From contig SZOZ01000005.1 in NCBI GenBank assembly GCA_030263455.1, forward strand, positions 62,001 to 126,000: 64,000 bases of DNA, given 5' to 3'. Position numbers and translations under genes: made by a program. The notes beneath the pieces were generated by a model. The model was given only the letters and a program-made list of their open reading frames with translations, did no database searches and had not been told where the DNA came from. Below are positions 40,728 to 48,779 of this stretch, piece after piece. The stretch's first letter is position 1. Each line of letters begins with the position of its first letter. Source of the stretch: Synechococcales cyanobacterium CNB. Lineage in GTDB: Bacteria > Planctomycetota > Phycisphaerae > Phycisphaerales > UBA1924.

Positions 40728-41546
40728 CTAACGGGGCTGCCCCGGCGCGGGCGGAGGCGTTGCGCTCGGCGCGGCGTCGGGCGGTGCGGGCAGCACACGC
40801 GGGCTGGCGGTCAGCGACACCCACTCCAACTCGAACGCGAACTCCGCATACGGCCCGATGAACGGCGGATGGTTGAAGACGCCCTCGGTCTCACGCCGCT
40901 CTTCGAAGCGCGGAGCCGCGGCGACGTTGGCGGTCAGCGTCCAGAGGCGCTGGTCCGGTCGGCCGCGAACCTGTGCGGCGTGGCGGGCAGGGATGCGGAC
41001 ACGCACGGCCTCGCCGATCGGGCGAAGCAGGGCTTCGTCGTAGATGCGCACCATCGCCTCCGGACGCGAGGGTGAGACACCAGGCTCCTCGACAGGCGCG
41101 ATCGTAACCAGCCACTCGCGGCGGCCCTTCAGCTCCGCGCGGATGGACCTGCACCACGCCGCGACCGCCGCTCGTCGCGCCGCGGCGTCGGACGGTGCTC
41201 CTGCGAGGTCGCGTTCGTACCGGCGACGCAACTCGACCAGCATCGAAACGGGCGAAGCGAGCGGATCGGCTGGCGCATCGACTGCTGCGGGCTCGGTGTC
41301 TTCCGTCGTTGTACCGAGGGGCGCACCGAGTCGGGCCAGCGCAGCCTCGGCCGCTGCCAAGCGACGCAGGGCCTCGTCCAGAGCGGCACGCAGCCGTTGC
41401 ACCTCGGCGCGGAGCGAGTCGTTCTCGGCGCGGAGCGCATCGGGCGCGGCAGGTTGGGGCGCGGCGTCCTGCGCGAGCACGCCGCACGGCTCCAGCGTTC
41501 CGATCACACACGCCAGCACGCACCATCGCAGGAAGGTCGCGGCCAT
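40728..41546 (-). CDS. Secreted coiled-coil protein, unknown
   Basis: A 272-residue exported protein: a signal peptide (about 1-25, ending near VLAQD), a coiled coil of about 35 residues (ALRAENDSLRAEVQRLRAALDEALRRLAAAEAAL), an acidic Pro-rich linker, and a mixed alpha/beta domain (about 105-250) ending in a Pro/Ala tail. No family is recognised. On the minus strand TAGAGT around 41571-41576 is a possible -10 element, with GGAGG close to the ATG. It is divergent from the DUF58 gene, so a shared control region of 56 bases serves both. Confidence 0.7.
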   Translation of the reverse strand: MAATFLRWCVLACVIGTLEPCGVLAQDAAPQPAAPDALRAENDSLRAEVQRLRAALDEALRRLAAAEAALARLGAPLGTTTEDTEPAAVDAPADPLASPVSMLVELRRRYERDLAGAPSDAAARRAAVAAWCRSIRAELKGRREWLVTIAPVEEPGVSPSRPEAMVRIYDEALLRPIGEAVRVRIPARHAAQVRGRPDQRLWTLTANVAAAPRFEERRETEGVFNHPPFIGPYAEFAFELEWVSLTASPRVLPAPPDAAPSATPPPAPGQPR

Positions 41547-41602
41547 GGTCGCCTCCGTTCGTTCCCGCGTACTCTACCACGCGCACCCGATGGAGGGCCT
41601 GA

Positions 41603-42577
41603 GTGCTCATTACCCCGCACGCCGAGCGAGTCCGCACGGTCGAGGACCTGATCGGCCCGGAGCTTGCCGCGCGCTTGGACCGGCTCGACCTGCTGAGCAG
41701 GCGCGTCTTCGCAGGCCGCCTGCCGGGTGAGCGCAGGAGCAAACGCCGCGGCAGGAGCGTCGAGTTCGACGACTACCGCGACTACACGCCGGGCGACGAC
41801 CTGCGGCACCTGGACTGGAACGTCTACGCGAGGCTCGACAAGTTCCTGATCAAGCTCTTCCGCGAGGAGGAGGATCTCGGGCTGCACGTCGTCATCGACG
41901 GCTCGGCGTCGATGGAAGCCGGTGCAACCGAGGCTTCGCCCAGCAAACTGCTGTTCGCGCACAGGCTGGCGATGGGGCTGGGCTACCTCGGCCTGGTGAA
42001 CCAGAACCGCGTGAGCGTGGCAGTCTTTGGCGCGGCGGGCGGGGCGCGCCTGCGGAGGCTGGCGCCGATGCGCGGACGCCGGAACGTCCAGCGGCTGGCG
42101 GCGTTTCTCGTCGAGAGCATGAGCGAGCGGCCGGCGGGCGCCGCGGCCGAGCCGGATTTCGCCGGGGCGATGCGGGAGTTCGCGCTGTCACGCAGGGGCA
42201 AGGGCGTCGTCGTGCTCGTGAGCGACTTCCTGTTCCGCGCCGGTCTGGCCGAAGGGCTGAACTACCTCGTGGGCGGGCACGATGTGGACGCCTACGCGAT
42301 CCACGTTCTCTCGCCGGGCGAGTTGGAGCCTGAGCGTGACGCCGAGCGAGGCCTCGTCGGCGACCTGCGGCTCACGGACTCCGAGAGCGGCTCGACGGCG
42401 GAGGTCACGCTCTCTGGCGCGCTCATCCGCGCGTACAAGCGGCGGTTGGAGGACCACGTCGCGGCTGTCCGAGCGGCCTGCCGCGCTCGCAGCGCGGCGC
42501 ATGAGATCGTTCGCAGCGATACGGACCCCGGCGACCTGCTGCTCGGCTCGCTCCGCCGGCGCGGGCTGCTCGGGTAG
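41603..42577 (+). CDS. DUF58 domain protein (MoxR-associated type)
   Basis: A 324-residue DUF58 protein. The signature RSVEFDDYRDYTPGDDLRHLDWNVYARLDKFLIKLF (about 50-85) is followed by a von Willebrand A-like fold with the metal-site strand VVIDGSASM (DxSxS) and VVLVSDFL. These proteins usually work with a MoxR AAA ATPase and VWA/BatA-type membrane proteins in envelope or stress functions, but none of those genes is adjacent here. The GTG start follows GGAGGG closely. TAGGAT downstream belongs to the next gene. Confidence 0.88.
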   Translation: MLITPHAERVRTVEDLIGPELAARLDRLDLLSRRVFAGRLPGERRSKRRGRSVEFDDYRDYTPGDDLRHLDWNVYARLDKFLIKLFREEEDLGLHVVIDGSASMEAGATEASPSKLLFAHRLAMGLGYLGLVNQNRVSVAVFGAAGGARLRRLAPMRGRRNVQRLAAFLVESMSERPAGAAAEPDFAGAMREFALSRRGKGVVVLVSDFLFRAGLAEGLNYLVGGHDVDAYAIHVLSPGELEPERDAERGLVGDLRLTDSESGSTAEVTLSGALIRAYKRRLEDHVAAVRAACRARSAAHEIVRSDTDPGDLLLGSLRRRGLLG

Positions 42578-42676
42578 CGGATCGCCGCGTTCGGGAGCTG
42601 AATGCGGGATATCGCGACACAGGCGCGACCGGGTAGGATTGGCTTGTGCCCGCCCCGGGCACCATGGAGGTTGACC

Positions 42677-44815
42677 ATGCCGCGCCGTATCCGGTTCGCC
42701 CTTGTTCAGGCCGCGTGTGTCGTCGTGTTCTGTGCGGTGGTGCACGTCTGCCCGACCGCCGCGCTCGGGCAGGGGATGGACTACCCGCAGACCCGTCGCG
42801 GCGACGTGGTCGAGGAGATGCACGGCGTCCGCGTCGCGGACCCGTACCGCTGGCTGGAGGACGAGTCGTCTGCCGAGACGCAGGCATGGATCGCGGCACA
42901 GAACGAGCTGACGTTCACGTGGCTCGCGGACGTACCGGAACGCGACCGCATCGCGGCCCGCATCCGCGAGCTGTGGGACTACGAGCGGTACACCACGCCA
43001 TTCAAGGAAGGCGGGCGCTACTTCTGGGAGCGGAACGACGGCTTGCAGAACCAGAACGTGCTCTACTGGGCGCCCTCGCTGGACGCCGAGCCTCGCGTGC
43101 TGATCGACCCCAACACGTTCTCGGGTGACGGCACCGTCGCGCTCGCGTCGTACTCGGTCTCGCCGGACGGGAAACGGATCGCGTACGCGGTCTCGGACGG
43201 TGGATCGGACTGGAAGGTCTGGCGAGTGATGGAGATCGACACCGGCATTCATCTGCCGGACGAGATCCGGCACGTGAAGTTCACGGGCGTCTCGTGGGAG
43301 CGAGACAGCACGGCGTTCTACTACAGCCGGTACCCGATCGGGGCTAACGGCAAGGCGGACGACCAGCAGGCGGTGAAGGTCTATCGGCACCGGCTCGGCA
43401 CGGCCCAGGACGCCGACGTGCAGGTCTACGAGGCGCCGGACCATCCGACCTGGAACCCGTACGCGGGCGTGACCGAGGATGGCCGGCACCTGATCGTGTC
43501 CATCTTTGACGGATATCTGACGAACGCGGTGTTCATCGCCGCGCCGGGCGAGGGGCGGGCTGAGGTGCGGCCGCTGTTCGACAAGTGGGACGCGCGGTAC
43601 AACTTCGTCGGCAACGAGGGGGATGAACTGATTTTCGCGACGACGAAGGACGCCCCGCTGCGCCGGGTGATCGCCATTGACGCCGACACGCCCGAAGCGG
43701 TGCGCGAGGTCGTGCCCCAGGCGGCGGAGACGCTCGGGAGCGTGTCGTACGTGGGCGGGCGGATCGTCGCGTCGTACCTGCGCGACGCGCACTCGATGGT
43801 GCGGGTGTTCGAACGTGACGGCACGCACGCCTACGACGTGGACATGCCGGGGCTTGGCTCCGCGGGCGGTTTCGGCGGGCGGGGCGACGACCCCGAGACC
43901 TTCTTCTCGTTCACGGGCTTCACATCGCCCTCGACGATCTACCGGCTCGACGTGCGCACCGGCGCGGCACGCGAGTTCAAGCGGTCCGACGTGCGGTTCA
44001 ACCCGGATGACTACGAAACGAAGCAGGTCTTCTACGCGAGCAAGGACGGCACGCGGATCCCGATGTTCATCGTCCACCGCAGGGGCGTGAGCCTCGACGG
44101 GAGCGCGCCGCTGCTGCTCTACGGGTACGGCGGGTTCAACGTGTCCATGACACCCTCGTTCAGCGTGACGCGGATCGTGTGGCTCGAGATGGGCGGCATC
44201 TGGGCGATGCCGAACCTCCGCGGCGGGGGTGAGTACGGCAAGGACTGGCATGTCGCCGGGACGAAGGCCAACAAGCAGAACGTCTTCGACGACTTCATCG
44301 CGGCGGCGGAGTGGCTGATCGAGAACGGGTACACCTCGACTCCGCGGCTGGCGATCCAGGGGGGCAGCAACGGTGGGCTGCTGGTCGGGGCGTGCATGAC
44401 GCAGCGGCCGGACCTGTTCGGAGCGTGCTTGCCCGCGGTCGGCGTGATGGACATGCTGCGCTACCACTTGCAGAGCGCGAACGCGCGCAACTGGCAGACC
44501 GACTTCGGCATCGCGGAGAACGAGGATGAGTTCCGCACGCTCCTTGCGTACTCGCCCTACCACAACCTGCGCGAGGGGACGTGCTATCCGCCGACGCTCG
44601 TTACAACGGCGGAGGGCGACGACCGCGTCGCGCCGTGGCACAGCTACAAGTTCGCGGCGGAGTTGCAGCGGGTGCAGTCGTGCGCCAACCCGACGCTGAT
44701 CCGCATCGAGCCGCGGGCGGGGCACGGGGCGGGCAAGCCGACGAGCAAGCGCATCGAGGAAGCGGCGGACATCTACGGCTTCCTGGTGCGCGCTCTGCAG
44801 ATGGACGTTGAGTGA
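42677..44815 (+). CDS. Prolyl oligopeptidase family serine protease (S9A)
   Basis: A 712-residue exported prolyl oligopeptidase. A signal peptide (about 1-32, ending LGQG) precedes the N-terminal propeller start YPQTRRGDVVEEMHGVRVADPYRWLED, the seven-blade beta-propeller (about 100-430) and the C-terminal alpha/beta hydrolase. The catalytic serine is Ser564 in GGSNGG, with the Asp in DDRVAPWHSY and His in GHGAGK. It cleaves short peptides after proline; the signal peptide places it in the periplasm or outside, while most relatives lacking one are cytoplasmic. A GGAGG lies six bases before the ATG, and TAGGAT at 42634-42639 is a likely -10. Confidence 0.94.
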   Translation: MPRRIRFALVQAACVVVFCAVVHVCPTAALGQGMDYPQTRRGDVVEEMHGVRVADPYRWLEDESSAETQAWIAAQNELTFTWLADVPERDRIAARIRELWDYERYTTPFKEGGRYFWERNDGLQNQNVLYWAPSLDAEPRVLIDPNTFSGDGTVALASYSVSPDGKRIAYAVSDGGSDWKVWRVMEIDTGIHLPDEIRHVKFTGVSWERDSTAFYYSRYPIGANGKADDQQAVKVYRHRLGTAQDADVQVYEAPDHPTWNPYAGVTEDGRHLIVSIFDGYLTNAVFIAAPGEGRAEVRPLFDKWDARYNFVGNEGDELIFATTKDAPLRRVIAIDADTPEAVREVVPQAAETLGSVSYVGGRIVASYLRDAHSMVRVFERDGTHAYDVDMPGLGSAGGFGGRGDDPETFFSFTGFTSPSTIYRLDVRTGAAREFKRSDVRFNPDDYETKQVFYASKDGTRIPMFIVHRRGVSLDGSAPLLLYGYGGFNVSMTPSFSVTRIVWLEMGGIWAMPNLRGGGEYGKDWHVAGTKANKQNVFDDFIAAAEWLIENGYTSTPRLAIQGGSNGGLLVGACMTQRPDLFGACLPAVGVMDMLRYHLQSANARNWQTDFGIAENEDEFRTLLAYSPYHNLREGTCYPPTLVTTAEGDDRVAPWHSYKFAAELQRVQSCANPTLIRIEPRAGHGAGKPTSKRIEEAADIYGFLVRALQMDVE

Positions 44816-44832
44816 GCGACTTGACAAAAGGA

Positions 44833-44897
44833 CCGGCCGCCGGGCGCGAAACGGAGCGCTTCCTCCGGGCGCTCTCGTCTCACATCCCGGCGGCCGG
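44833..44897. repeat. Branched stem-loop, possible terminator or structured RNA
   Basis: The 12-mer CCGGCCGCCGGG (44833-44844) pairs perfectly with its complement at 44886-44897. Inside the 41-base loop a second hairpin forms (GAGCGC/GCGCTC with loop TTCCTCCG). It starts 17 bases after the prolyl oligopeptidase stop and could end that transcript, but no T-run follows. The nested structure could equally be a small RNA fold. Confidence 0.45.
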
Positions 44898-45087
44898 GGG
44901 GTGGGGCGAGGTTGAACCGGCGGACCGCGCCGCCGGCGTTCGGACAAATCGGGCTTCCTGCCTGGGGTTGCCCACGAGGCGGTGCGGTGAACGCACGCGC
45001 CGCGGTGCGCCGTCGTGAGCGCACGACACGAAGATACAGAGTGTCGTTGGGCCGTGCAACCCGACATTCACCGGTGATTTGCAGAGA

Positions 45088-45114
45088 TTGCGCGAGTGTG
45101 AATCTGGGTAAACT
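45088..45114 (+). promoter_or_regulatory. Possible promoter TTGCGC-15-TAAACT
   Basis: TTGCGC (45088-45093) and TAAACT (45109-45114) are 15 bases apart, slightly short, and would drive the zinc-ribbon membrane protein with a leader of about 110 bases. The inverted repeat ACGACAC/GTGTCGT (45023-45047) just upstream could be an operator. Confidence 0.35.
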
Positions 45115-45231
45115 GGCCCACGAAACGGGTCTCTATCCCAAGATATCGCGGGGCGGTTTCGGGACGCTCGAACGCGACAACCACGCCCTTCGTACCCGAC
45201 AGCGACGGCACGCACGGCAAAGGACGCGGCT

Positions 45232-45945
45232 TTGACCGAATCTGAACGCCTCCCCGACGGGATGACCTGCCGCGAGTGCGGTTACTGCGTCGGCAGCCTG
45301 CCGATGGGGCGGTGTCCCGAGTGCGGCGCCGACGTCGGGGCGAGCGAGATCGCGTTGAGCGAGCGAGTCCGCGGCGTCGAACATGCATGGCCTGCACTCC
45401 GGGCGTCGAGGCTGAGGCTGTACGGGGCGGTGATTCCGGTGTACGCGTTGGGGGCGGGTGTGCTCGGCTGGCACTGGGGCGCCATGGTGGCGGCGTTCGG
45501 GCTGATGAGCCTCATGGTCGCCGGGAGTTGGTTCGTGGGCTGGCTGGTGACGAGGCTGGCTCTCCCGGCTGCACGACATGCGCTGTACGCCAACTGGGTT
45601 CGTTGTCTTCCGATCCTTCACGGTCCATGGCTGGTCGCACCGTTGTGTGCGGCGATCGCGTTGGTCGCCGCACTTGTCGATCGAAGCGCCGGGACGGATG
45701 CGAAGGTGCTGATGGGAGTGTCTCTCCTCGGGCTCTTTCTCTGGGGGCTTGGTTGTTTCGGGTGCCTGGTCGCCTGGGCGGATCGGTGGGGGCGGTGTAC
45801 CGGCCCGCTTGGCATTCGGATCGGGGGGCCTTGCGGGACGGCGCTCGTGGCGGGCATGTTGGCGACGCTCGGATTCTCCGTGCTCCTCGGCTTCGGGGGC
45901 GGCGTGATGGCCGCGGGCGGGGTCGCCTCCCATCTCTTCGAGTGA
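45232..45945 (+). CDS. Zinc-ribbon membrane protein, unknown
   Basis: A 237-residue protein with an N-terminal zinc ribbon (CRECGY...GRCPECGADVG: two CxxC knuckles, residues about 13-34) followed by about six membrane helices (near 60-85, 88-110, 125-150, 155-180, 200-230). Proteins of this type, a short ribbon plus hydrophobic helices, are frequent in planctomycetes but have no known function. The TTG at 45232 is preceded by AAAGGA, so a non-ATG start is likely. It is 66 bases before ndk and may be co-transcribed. Confidence 0.7.
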   Translation: MTESERLPDGMTCRECGYCVGSLPMGRCPECGADVGASEIALSERVRGVEHAWPALRASRLRLYGAVIPVYALGAGVLGWHWGAMVAAFGLMSLMVAGSWFVGWLVTRLALPAARHALYANWVRCLPILHGPWLVAPLCAAIALVAALVDRSAGTDAKVLMGVSLLGLFLWGLGCFGCLVAWADRWGRCTGPLGIRIGGPCGTALVAGMLATLGFSVLLGFGGGVMAAGGVASHLFE

Positions 45946-45973
45946 CGGCGCGGAGCCTGCGCGTCTCCGGGGC

Positions 45974-45979
45974 TATGGT
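45974..45979 (+). promoter_or_regulatory. TATGGT -10-like box upstream of ndk
   Basis: TATGGT is 32 bases before the ndk ATG, and an AGGAGA ribosome site follows. No clear -35 is present. Confidence 0.3.
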
Positions 45980-46011
45980 TCGGCCCACACGAGACAGGAG
46001 ACAATCCGAGC

Positions 46012-46482
46012 ATGGAGACGACGCTGATCATTCTGAAGCCTGACGCGGTGCAGCGGGGGCTGATGGGGCGGATTCTGGGGCGGTTCGAGGACAAGGGCCT
46101 GCAGATCGTCGGGTGTAAACTGATGCGGATCTCCCAGGAACTTGCCGCGCGGCACTACGAGGCCCACCGGGAGAAGCCGTTCTATCCGGGCCTGGTGAAG
46201 TTCATGACGAGCCAGCCCGTGCTGGTGCTCGCGGTGCGTGGGAACGGGGCGATCGGCGTCTGCCGCAAGATGATGGGGGCGACCTTCGGGTCGAAGGCCG
46301 AGCCGGGGACGATCCGCGGCGATTTCGGCGTATCAAACAGTTTCAACCTGATCCACGGCTCGGACAGCCCCGAGGCGGCCGAGCGGGAACTGGGCCTGTT
46401 CTTCGCTCCTGGCGAGGTGTTGAGCTACGAGCGGGCTGTCGAGGGGTGGGTCTACGACCTCTCGGGCGGCAAGCCGGAGTGA
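46012..46482 (+). CDS. ndk: Nucleoside diphosphate kinase
   Basis: A 156-residue NDK, transferring the gamma-phosphate from ATP to other (deoxy)nucleoside diphosphates through a phosphohistidine. The start ETTLIILKPDAVQRGL, the YxxHxxKPFYxxLxxFM segment (here HREKPFYPGLVKFM), and the active-site NLIHGSDSPEAAERE with its histidine are present. The C-terminus is longer than usual by about ten residues. A clear ribosome site and short leader precede it. It converges with csrA across about 50 bases. Confidence 0.97.
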   Translation: METTLIILKPDAVQRGLMGRILGRFEDKGLQIVGCKLMRISQELAARHYEAHREKPFYPGLVKFMTSQPVLVLAVRGNGAIGVCRKMMGATFGSKAEPGTIRGDFGVSNSFNLIHGSDSPEAAERELGLFFAPGEVLSYERAVEGWVYDLSGGKPE

Positions 46483-46533
46483 CGGGCGGACGGGCGGACA
46501 CCGCCCGTTGACCGGTCGATGGCAGATCGTGGT

Positions 46534-46746
46534 TCAGCGGGCGGCAACAGCGGCGTCAGCGACGGCGGGTTCCTCACTGACGATCTGGTCAGCGATCTCG
46601 CGCCGGTGAATGTCCACGTCACGCGGGAAGTCAAAGGCGACGCGCACGCGCTCGCCCTTGATCGACGCGATGCGAACGACTCCGAGAGGGTGCCGCGGGT
46701 CGCCGATGACGACCTCTTCGCCCTCGCGCCGGGTGATGACAAGCAT
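46534..46746 (-). CDS. csrA: Carbon storage regulator CsrA
   Basis: A 70-residue CsrA, a homodimeric RNA-binding protein that blocks ribosome sites at GGA hairpins, regulating flagellar, motility and metabolic genes. The start MLVITRREGEEVVIGD, the VRIASIKGERVRVAFDFPRDVDIHRREI core and an Ala-rich tail are visible. Its own leader contains GGAGG close to the ATG, the kind of site CsrA can bind, so autoregulation is possible. A minus-strand promoter lies at 46797-46824 with palindromes near it. Confidence 0.95.
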   Translation of the reverse strand: MLVITRREGEEVVIGDPRHPLGVVRIASIKGERVRVAFDFPRDVDIHRREIADQIVSEEPAVADAAVAAR

Positions 46747-46796
46747 GTTGACCGCCTCCGATTACCCGCAGCGTCCAGCCACGGTCCACCGCCCGG

Positions 46797-46824
46797 AGCA
46801 TACCGGATCGGGGGGCTGACACAA
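46797..46824 (-). promoter_or_regulatory. csrA promoter TTGTGT-16-TATGCT with nearby palindromes
   Basis: On the minus strand TTGTGT (46824-46819) and TATGCT (46802-46797) are 16 bases apart, about 50 bases before the csrA start. ACAAACACTTTGT (46821-46833) overlaps the -35 and GGAACAGTTCC (46846-46856) lies just upstream; both are inverted repeats and could be operators. Confidence 0.5.
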
Positions 46825-46910
46825 ACACTTTGTGCCCAGATGCTTGGAACAGTTCCTTTGATTGGCCCGCCGGCTGAACGGATTTTGTAAGGGAGTGGGC
46901 GGGCCGGGAG

Positions 46911-47171
46911 TCACTCGACCGATTCGACGGCCGACACCTCGGGGATATGGGCCTTGAGATTGCGCTCGATGCCCATCTGGAGGGTCATGCTGGCGGATGG
47001 GCATCCGACACAGGCCCCGTGGAACCGGATGCGGACGAGGCCGCCTTGGGTGACGCCGACGAGTTCGAGGTCGCCCCCGTCCGCCTGGACAGCCGGGCGC
47101 ATGAGTTCAATGACGCGCGCAACGCGGTCGCGGAGGGTGGGCGTGTCGGAGTGTGCAGCGGTCTTGGCCAT
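46911..47171 (-). CDS. NifU C-terminal domain (Nfu-type) iron-sulfur scaffold
   Basis: An 86-residue protein consisting only of the NifU C-terminal domain. The IELMRPAVQADGGDLELVGV segment and the CxxC pair in GACVGCPSASMTLQMGIE identify it; two such monomers hold one [4Fe-4S] cluster for transfer to client proteins. It is a stand-alone Nfu without the N-terminal IscU part. It lies between csrA and a divergent lipoprotein gene, with no isc or suf genes near. Confidence 0.92.
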   Translation of the reverse strand: MAKTAAHSDTPTLRDRVARVIELMRPAVQADGGDLELVGVTQGGLVRIRFHGACVGCPSASMTLQMGIERNLKAHIPEVSAVESVE

Positions 47172-47232
47172 GATCTCGCGTCGCGTCGTGCGACGGGGAA
47201 TGGTAGTCGCCGGTTGGGTTGTCGGGCGGGTG

Positions 47233-47238
47233 TAGACT
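47233..47238 (+). promoter_or_regulatory. TAGACT -10-like box eight bases before an ATG
   Basis: TAGACT ends eight bases before the start of the lipoprotein gene. A transcript from it would have almost no leader. The CAGGA just before the ATG is a weak ribosome site. Confidence 0.35.
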
Positions 47239-47246
47239 CGGGCAGG

Positions 47247-48764
47247 ATGAACACGACGCGACAGGGCGGATGGTGTGCTGCGGTTGCGCTGGCGGTGCTC
47301 GTGGCAGGCGGGTGCGGCAGCGCGGGGGGTCAGACGCGGACGGCGGACCCGCTGAGCGACGTCCGCAACACGAAACTCTCGACCAAGGCCAGGGTCGATG
47401 CGGTCGGGCCGGCGTGGGAGGTTTCTGCGGGAAACGCGACGGACCGGAACGTAACGCGCGAGGCGTACAAGGCGATCGCGTGGAGCCGGGCGGAGCCGAG
47501 AGAGTTGCGTCTGGCCGCGCTGCGGGCGGTGCTCTCGGACGGGGAGAACGAAGCGGACTCACGGCAGCTGGTGTCGCTCATGCTGCCGCACGAGCAGGAC
47601 CGGGAGGTGGTCGCGTTGCTGGGGACAGCGGCTGCGCGGAATGGGTGGACGGATGCCACGAGCGCGCTGGTGCGAAGCCTGTCGAGGCCGATGCTCTCGG
47701 TGAAGGACAACGAGCGGGCGGAATGGCGAGCGATCGAGGCGTTGCACCCCGGTCGGCCCGTCGAGGAGGTGGTGCTGGGCACGTTCCTCGACCCGCAAAC
47801 CGACCCGGGGCCGGGAGACGCGCGGTACGACGAGCGAGTGCGGGCGAGCGCGTGGGACTTGCTCGGCCGGCTCGACCCGACGGGCGTGCGCCGGGCGGAG
47901 ATGCTCTCGACGATGGACACGTCCGGCGCGTCGGGGGAGTCGCGGGCGGCGGTGGAGGACGTCCGCGCGGCGTTCCGTGATCTGGCGGCCGCGCCGGTGA
48001 CAGGGGAGGAACTGAAGTGGCTGCGCTCGCTGCGCGACGGGTCAAAGCGTGAAAATGCGGCATGGTGGGGCGAGGCGACGCGGGCGATCGCGTCGCTGGA
48101 CTCGGAGCGCCGGCGTGGGATGGGGCTGCGTCACGCGGAGCCGATCCGTTGGGCGACGGCGAACCGGCCCGAGTGGGTCGCGGCGGGGCGGGGAGAACTG
48201 CTCTCGGAAGTACGGTCGCGGCTGGCGGATCGGCGGCATTATCGGCGCGTGAAGGACGACACGGACTTCACGAAGCCGCATCCGGATCGGCTCTCGGACT
48301 GGGAAGAACGGCTGACATGGGCGGACCTGCTGACGATCCTCGCGATCGACGATGCGCTGGCGGAAGATCGAGTCCGCCGGGAGTTGTTCCGGCAGGCGGA
48401 CCTCGACCGCGACGACGGCACCACGGAGTACGGCGGGATCATCGAGGCGGAGGGGGGGCGCATGCGGGCGGTGCTGTTCGTGCCGCGGGCGAGCCAGCGG
48501 CGGCACGACCGTGAGTTCGTCGCATCGCAGGACATGATCGATGCGAGCGATCGCGCGCTGGCGCACTACCACTTCCATGCTCAGAAGGCTCGGAACCGTG
48601 AGTTCGCGGGGCCGAGCATGCCGGACCTGGTGACGGCGGCGCGGCTGGGGCGAACGAGCCTGGTCTTCACGAGCATCGACCGCGACGTGCTGAACGCGGA
48701 CTTGTACCAGCCGGACGGCGTGCTGATCGACCTCGGTGAGGTGCGGCGGCCGCGGGGGGAGTGA
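47247..48764 (+). CDS. Predicted lipoprotein, unknown
   Basis: A 505-residue lipoprotein with lipobox LVAGGC (Cys23). The middle (about 60-270) is a run of helix pairs with HEAT-like spacing (REAYKAIAWSRAEPRELRLAALRAVLS, then QDREVVALLGTAAARNGWTD). The C-terminal half (300-500) is mixed and ends in a strand-rich domain with FTSIDRDVLNADLYQPDGVLIDLG. No family is recognised and no catalytic motif is evident. The next gene, an M48 protease, follows 15 bases later in the same direction, so they are probably co-expressed. Confidence 0.75.
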   Translation: MNTTRQGGWCAAVALAVLVAGGCGSAGGQTRTADPLSDVRNTKLSTKARVDAVGPAWEVSAGNATDRNVTREAYKAIAWSRAEPRELRLAALRAVLSDGENEADSRQLVSLMLPHEQDREVVALLGTAAARNGWTDATSALVRSLSRPMLSVKDNERAEWRAIEALHPGRPVEEVVLGTFLDPQTDPGPGDARYDERVRASAWDLLGRLDPTGVRRAEMLSTMDTSGASGESRAAVEDVRAAFRDLAAAPVTGEELKWLRSLRDGSKRENAAWWGEATRAIASLDSERRRGMGLRHAEPIRWATANRPEWVAAGRGELLSEVRSRLADRRHYRRVKDDTDFTKPHPDRLSDWEERLTWADLLTILAIDDALAEDRVRRELFRQADLDRDDGTTEYGGIIEAEGGRMRAVLFVPRASQRRHDREFVASQDMIDASDRALAHYHFHAQKARNREFAGPSMPDLVTAARLGRTSLVFTSIDRDVLNADLYQPDGVLIDLGEVRRPRGE

Positions 48765-48779
48765 GGCGCGGCGCGGGGC

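Larger units (their letters stand above)
44816..45231. other. Intergenic region of 416 bases with inverted repeats
   Basis: There is no supported gene. A perfect 12-base inverted repeat frames a smaller hairpin at 44833-44897 just after the peptidase stop, and a seven-base inverted repeat lies at 45023-45047. A likely promoter for the next gene is at 45088-45114. It is one of the two longest non-coding stretches in the window and holds the largest stem-loop noticed. Confidence 0.5.
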
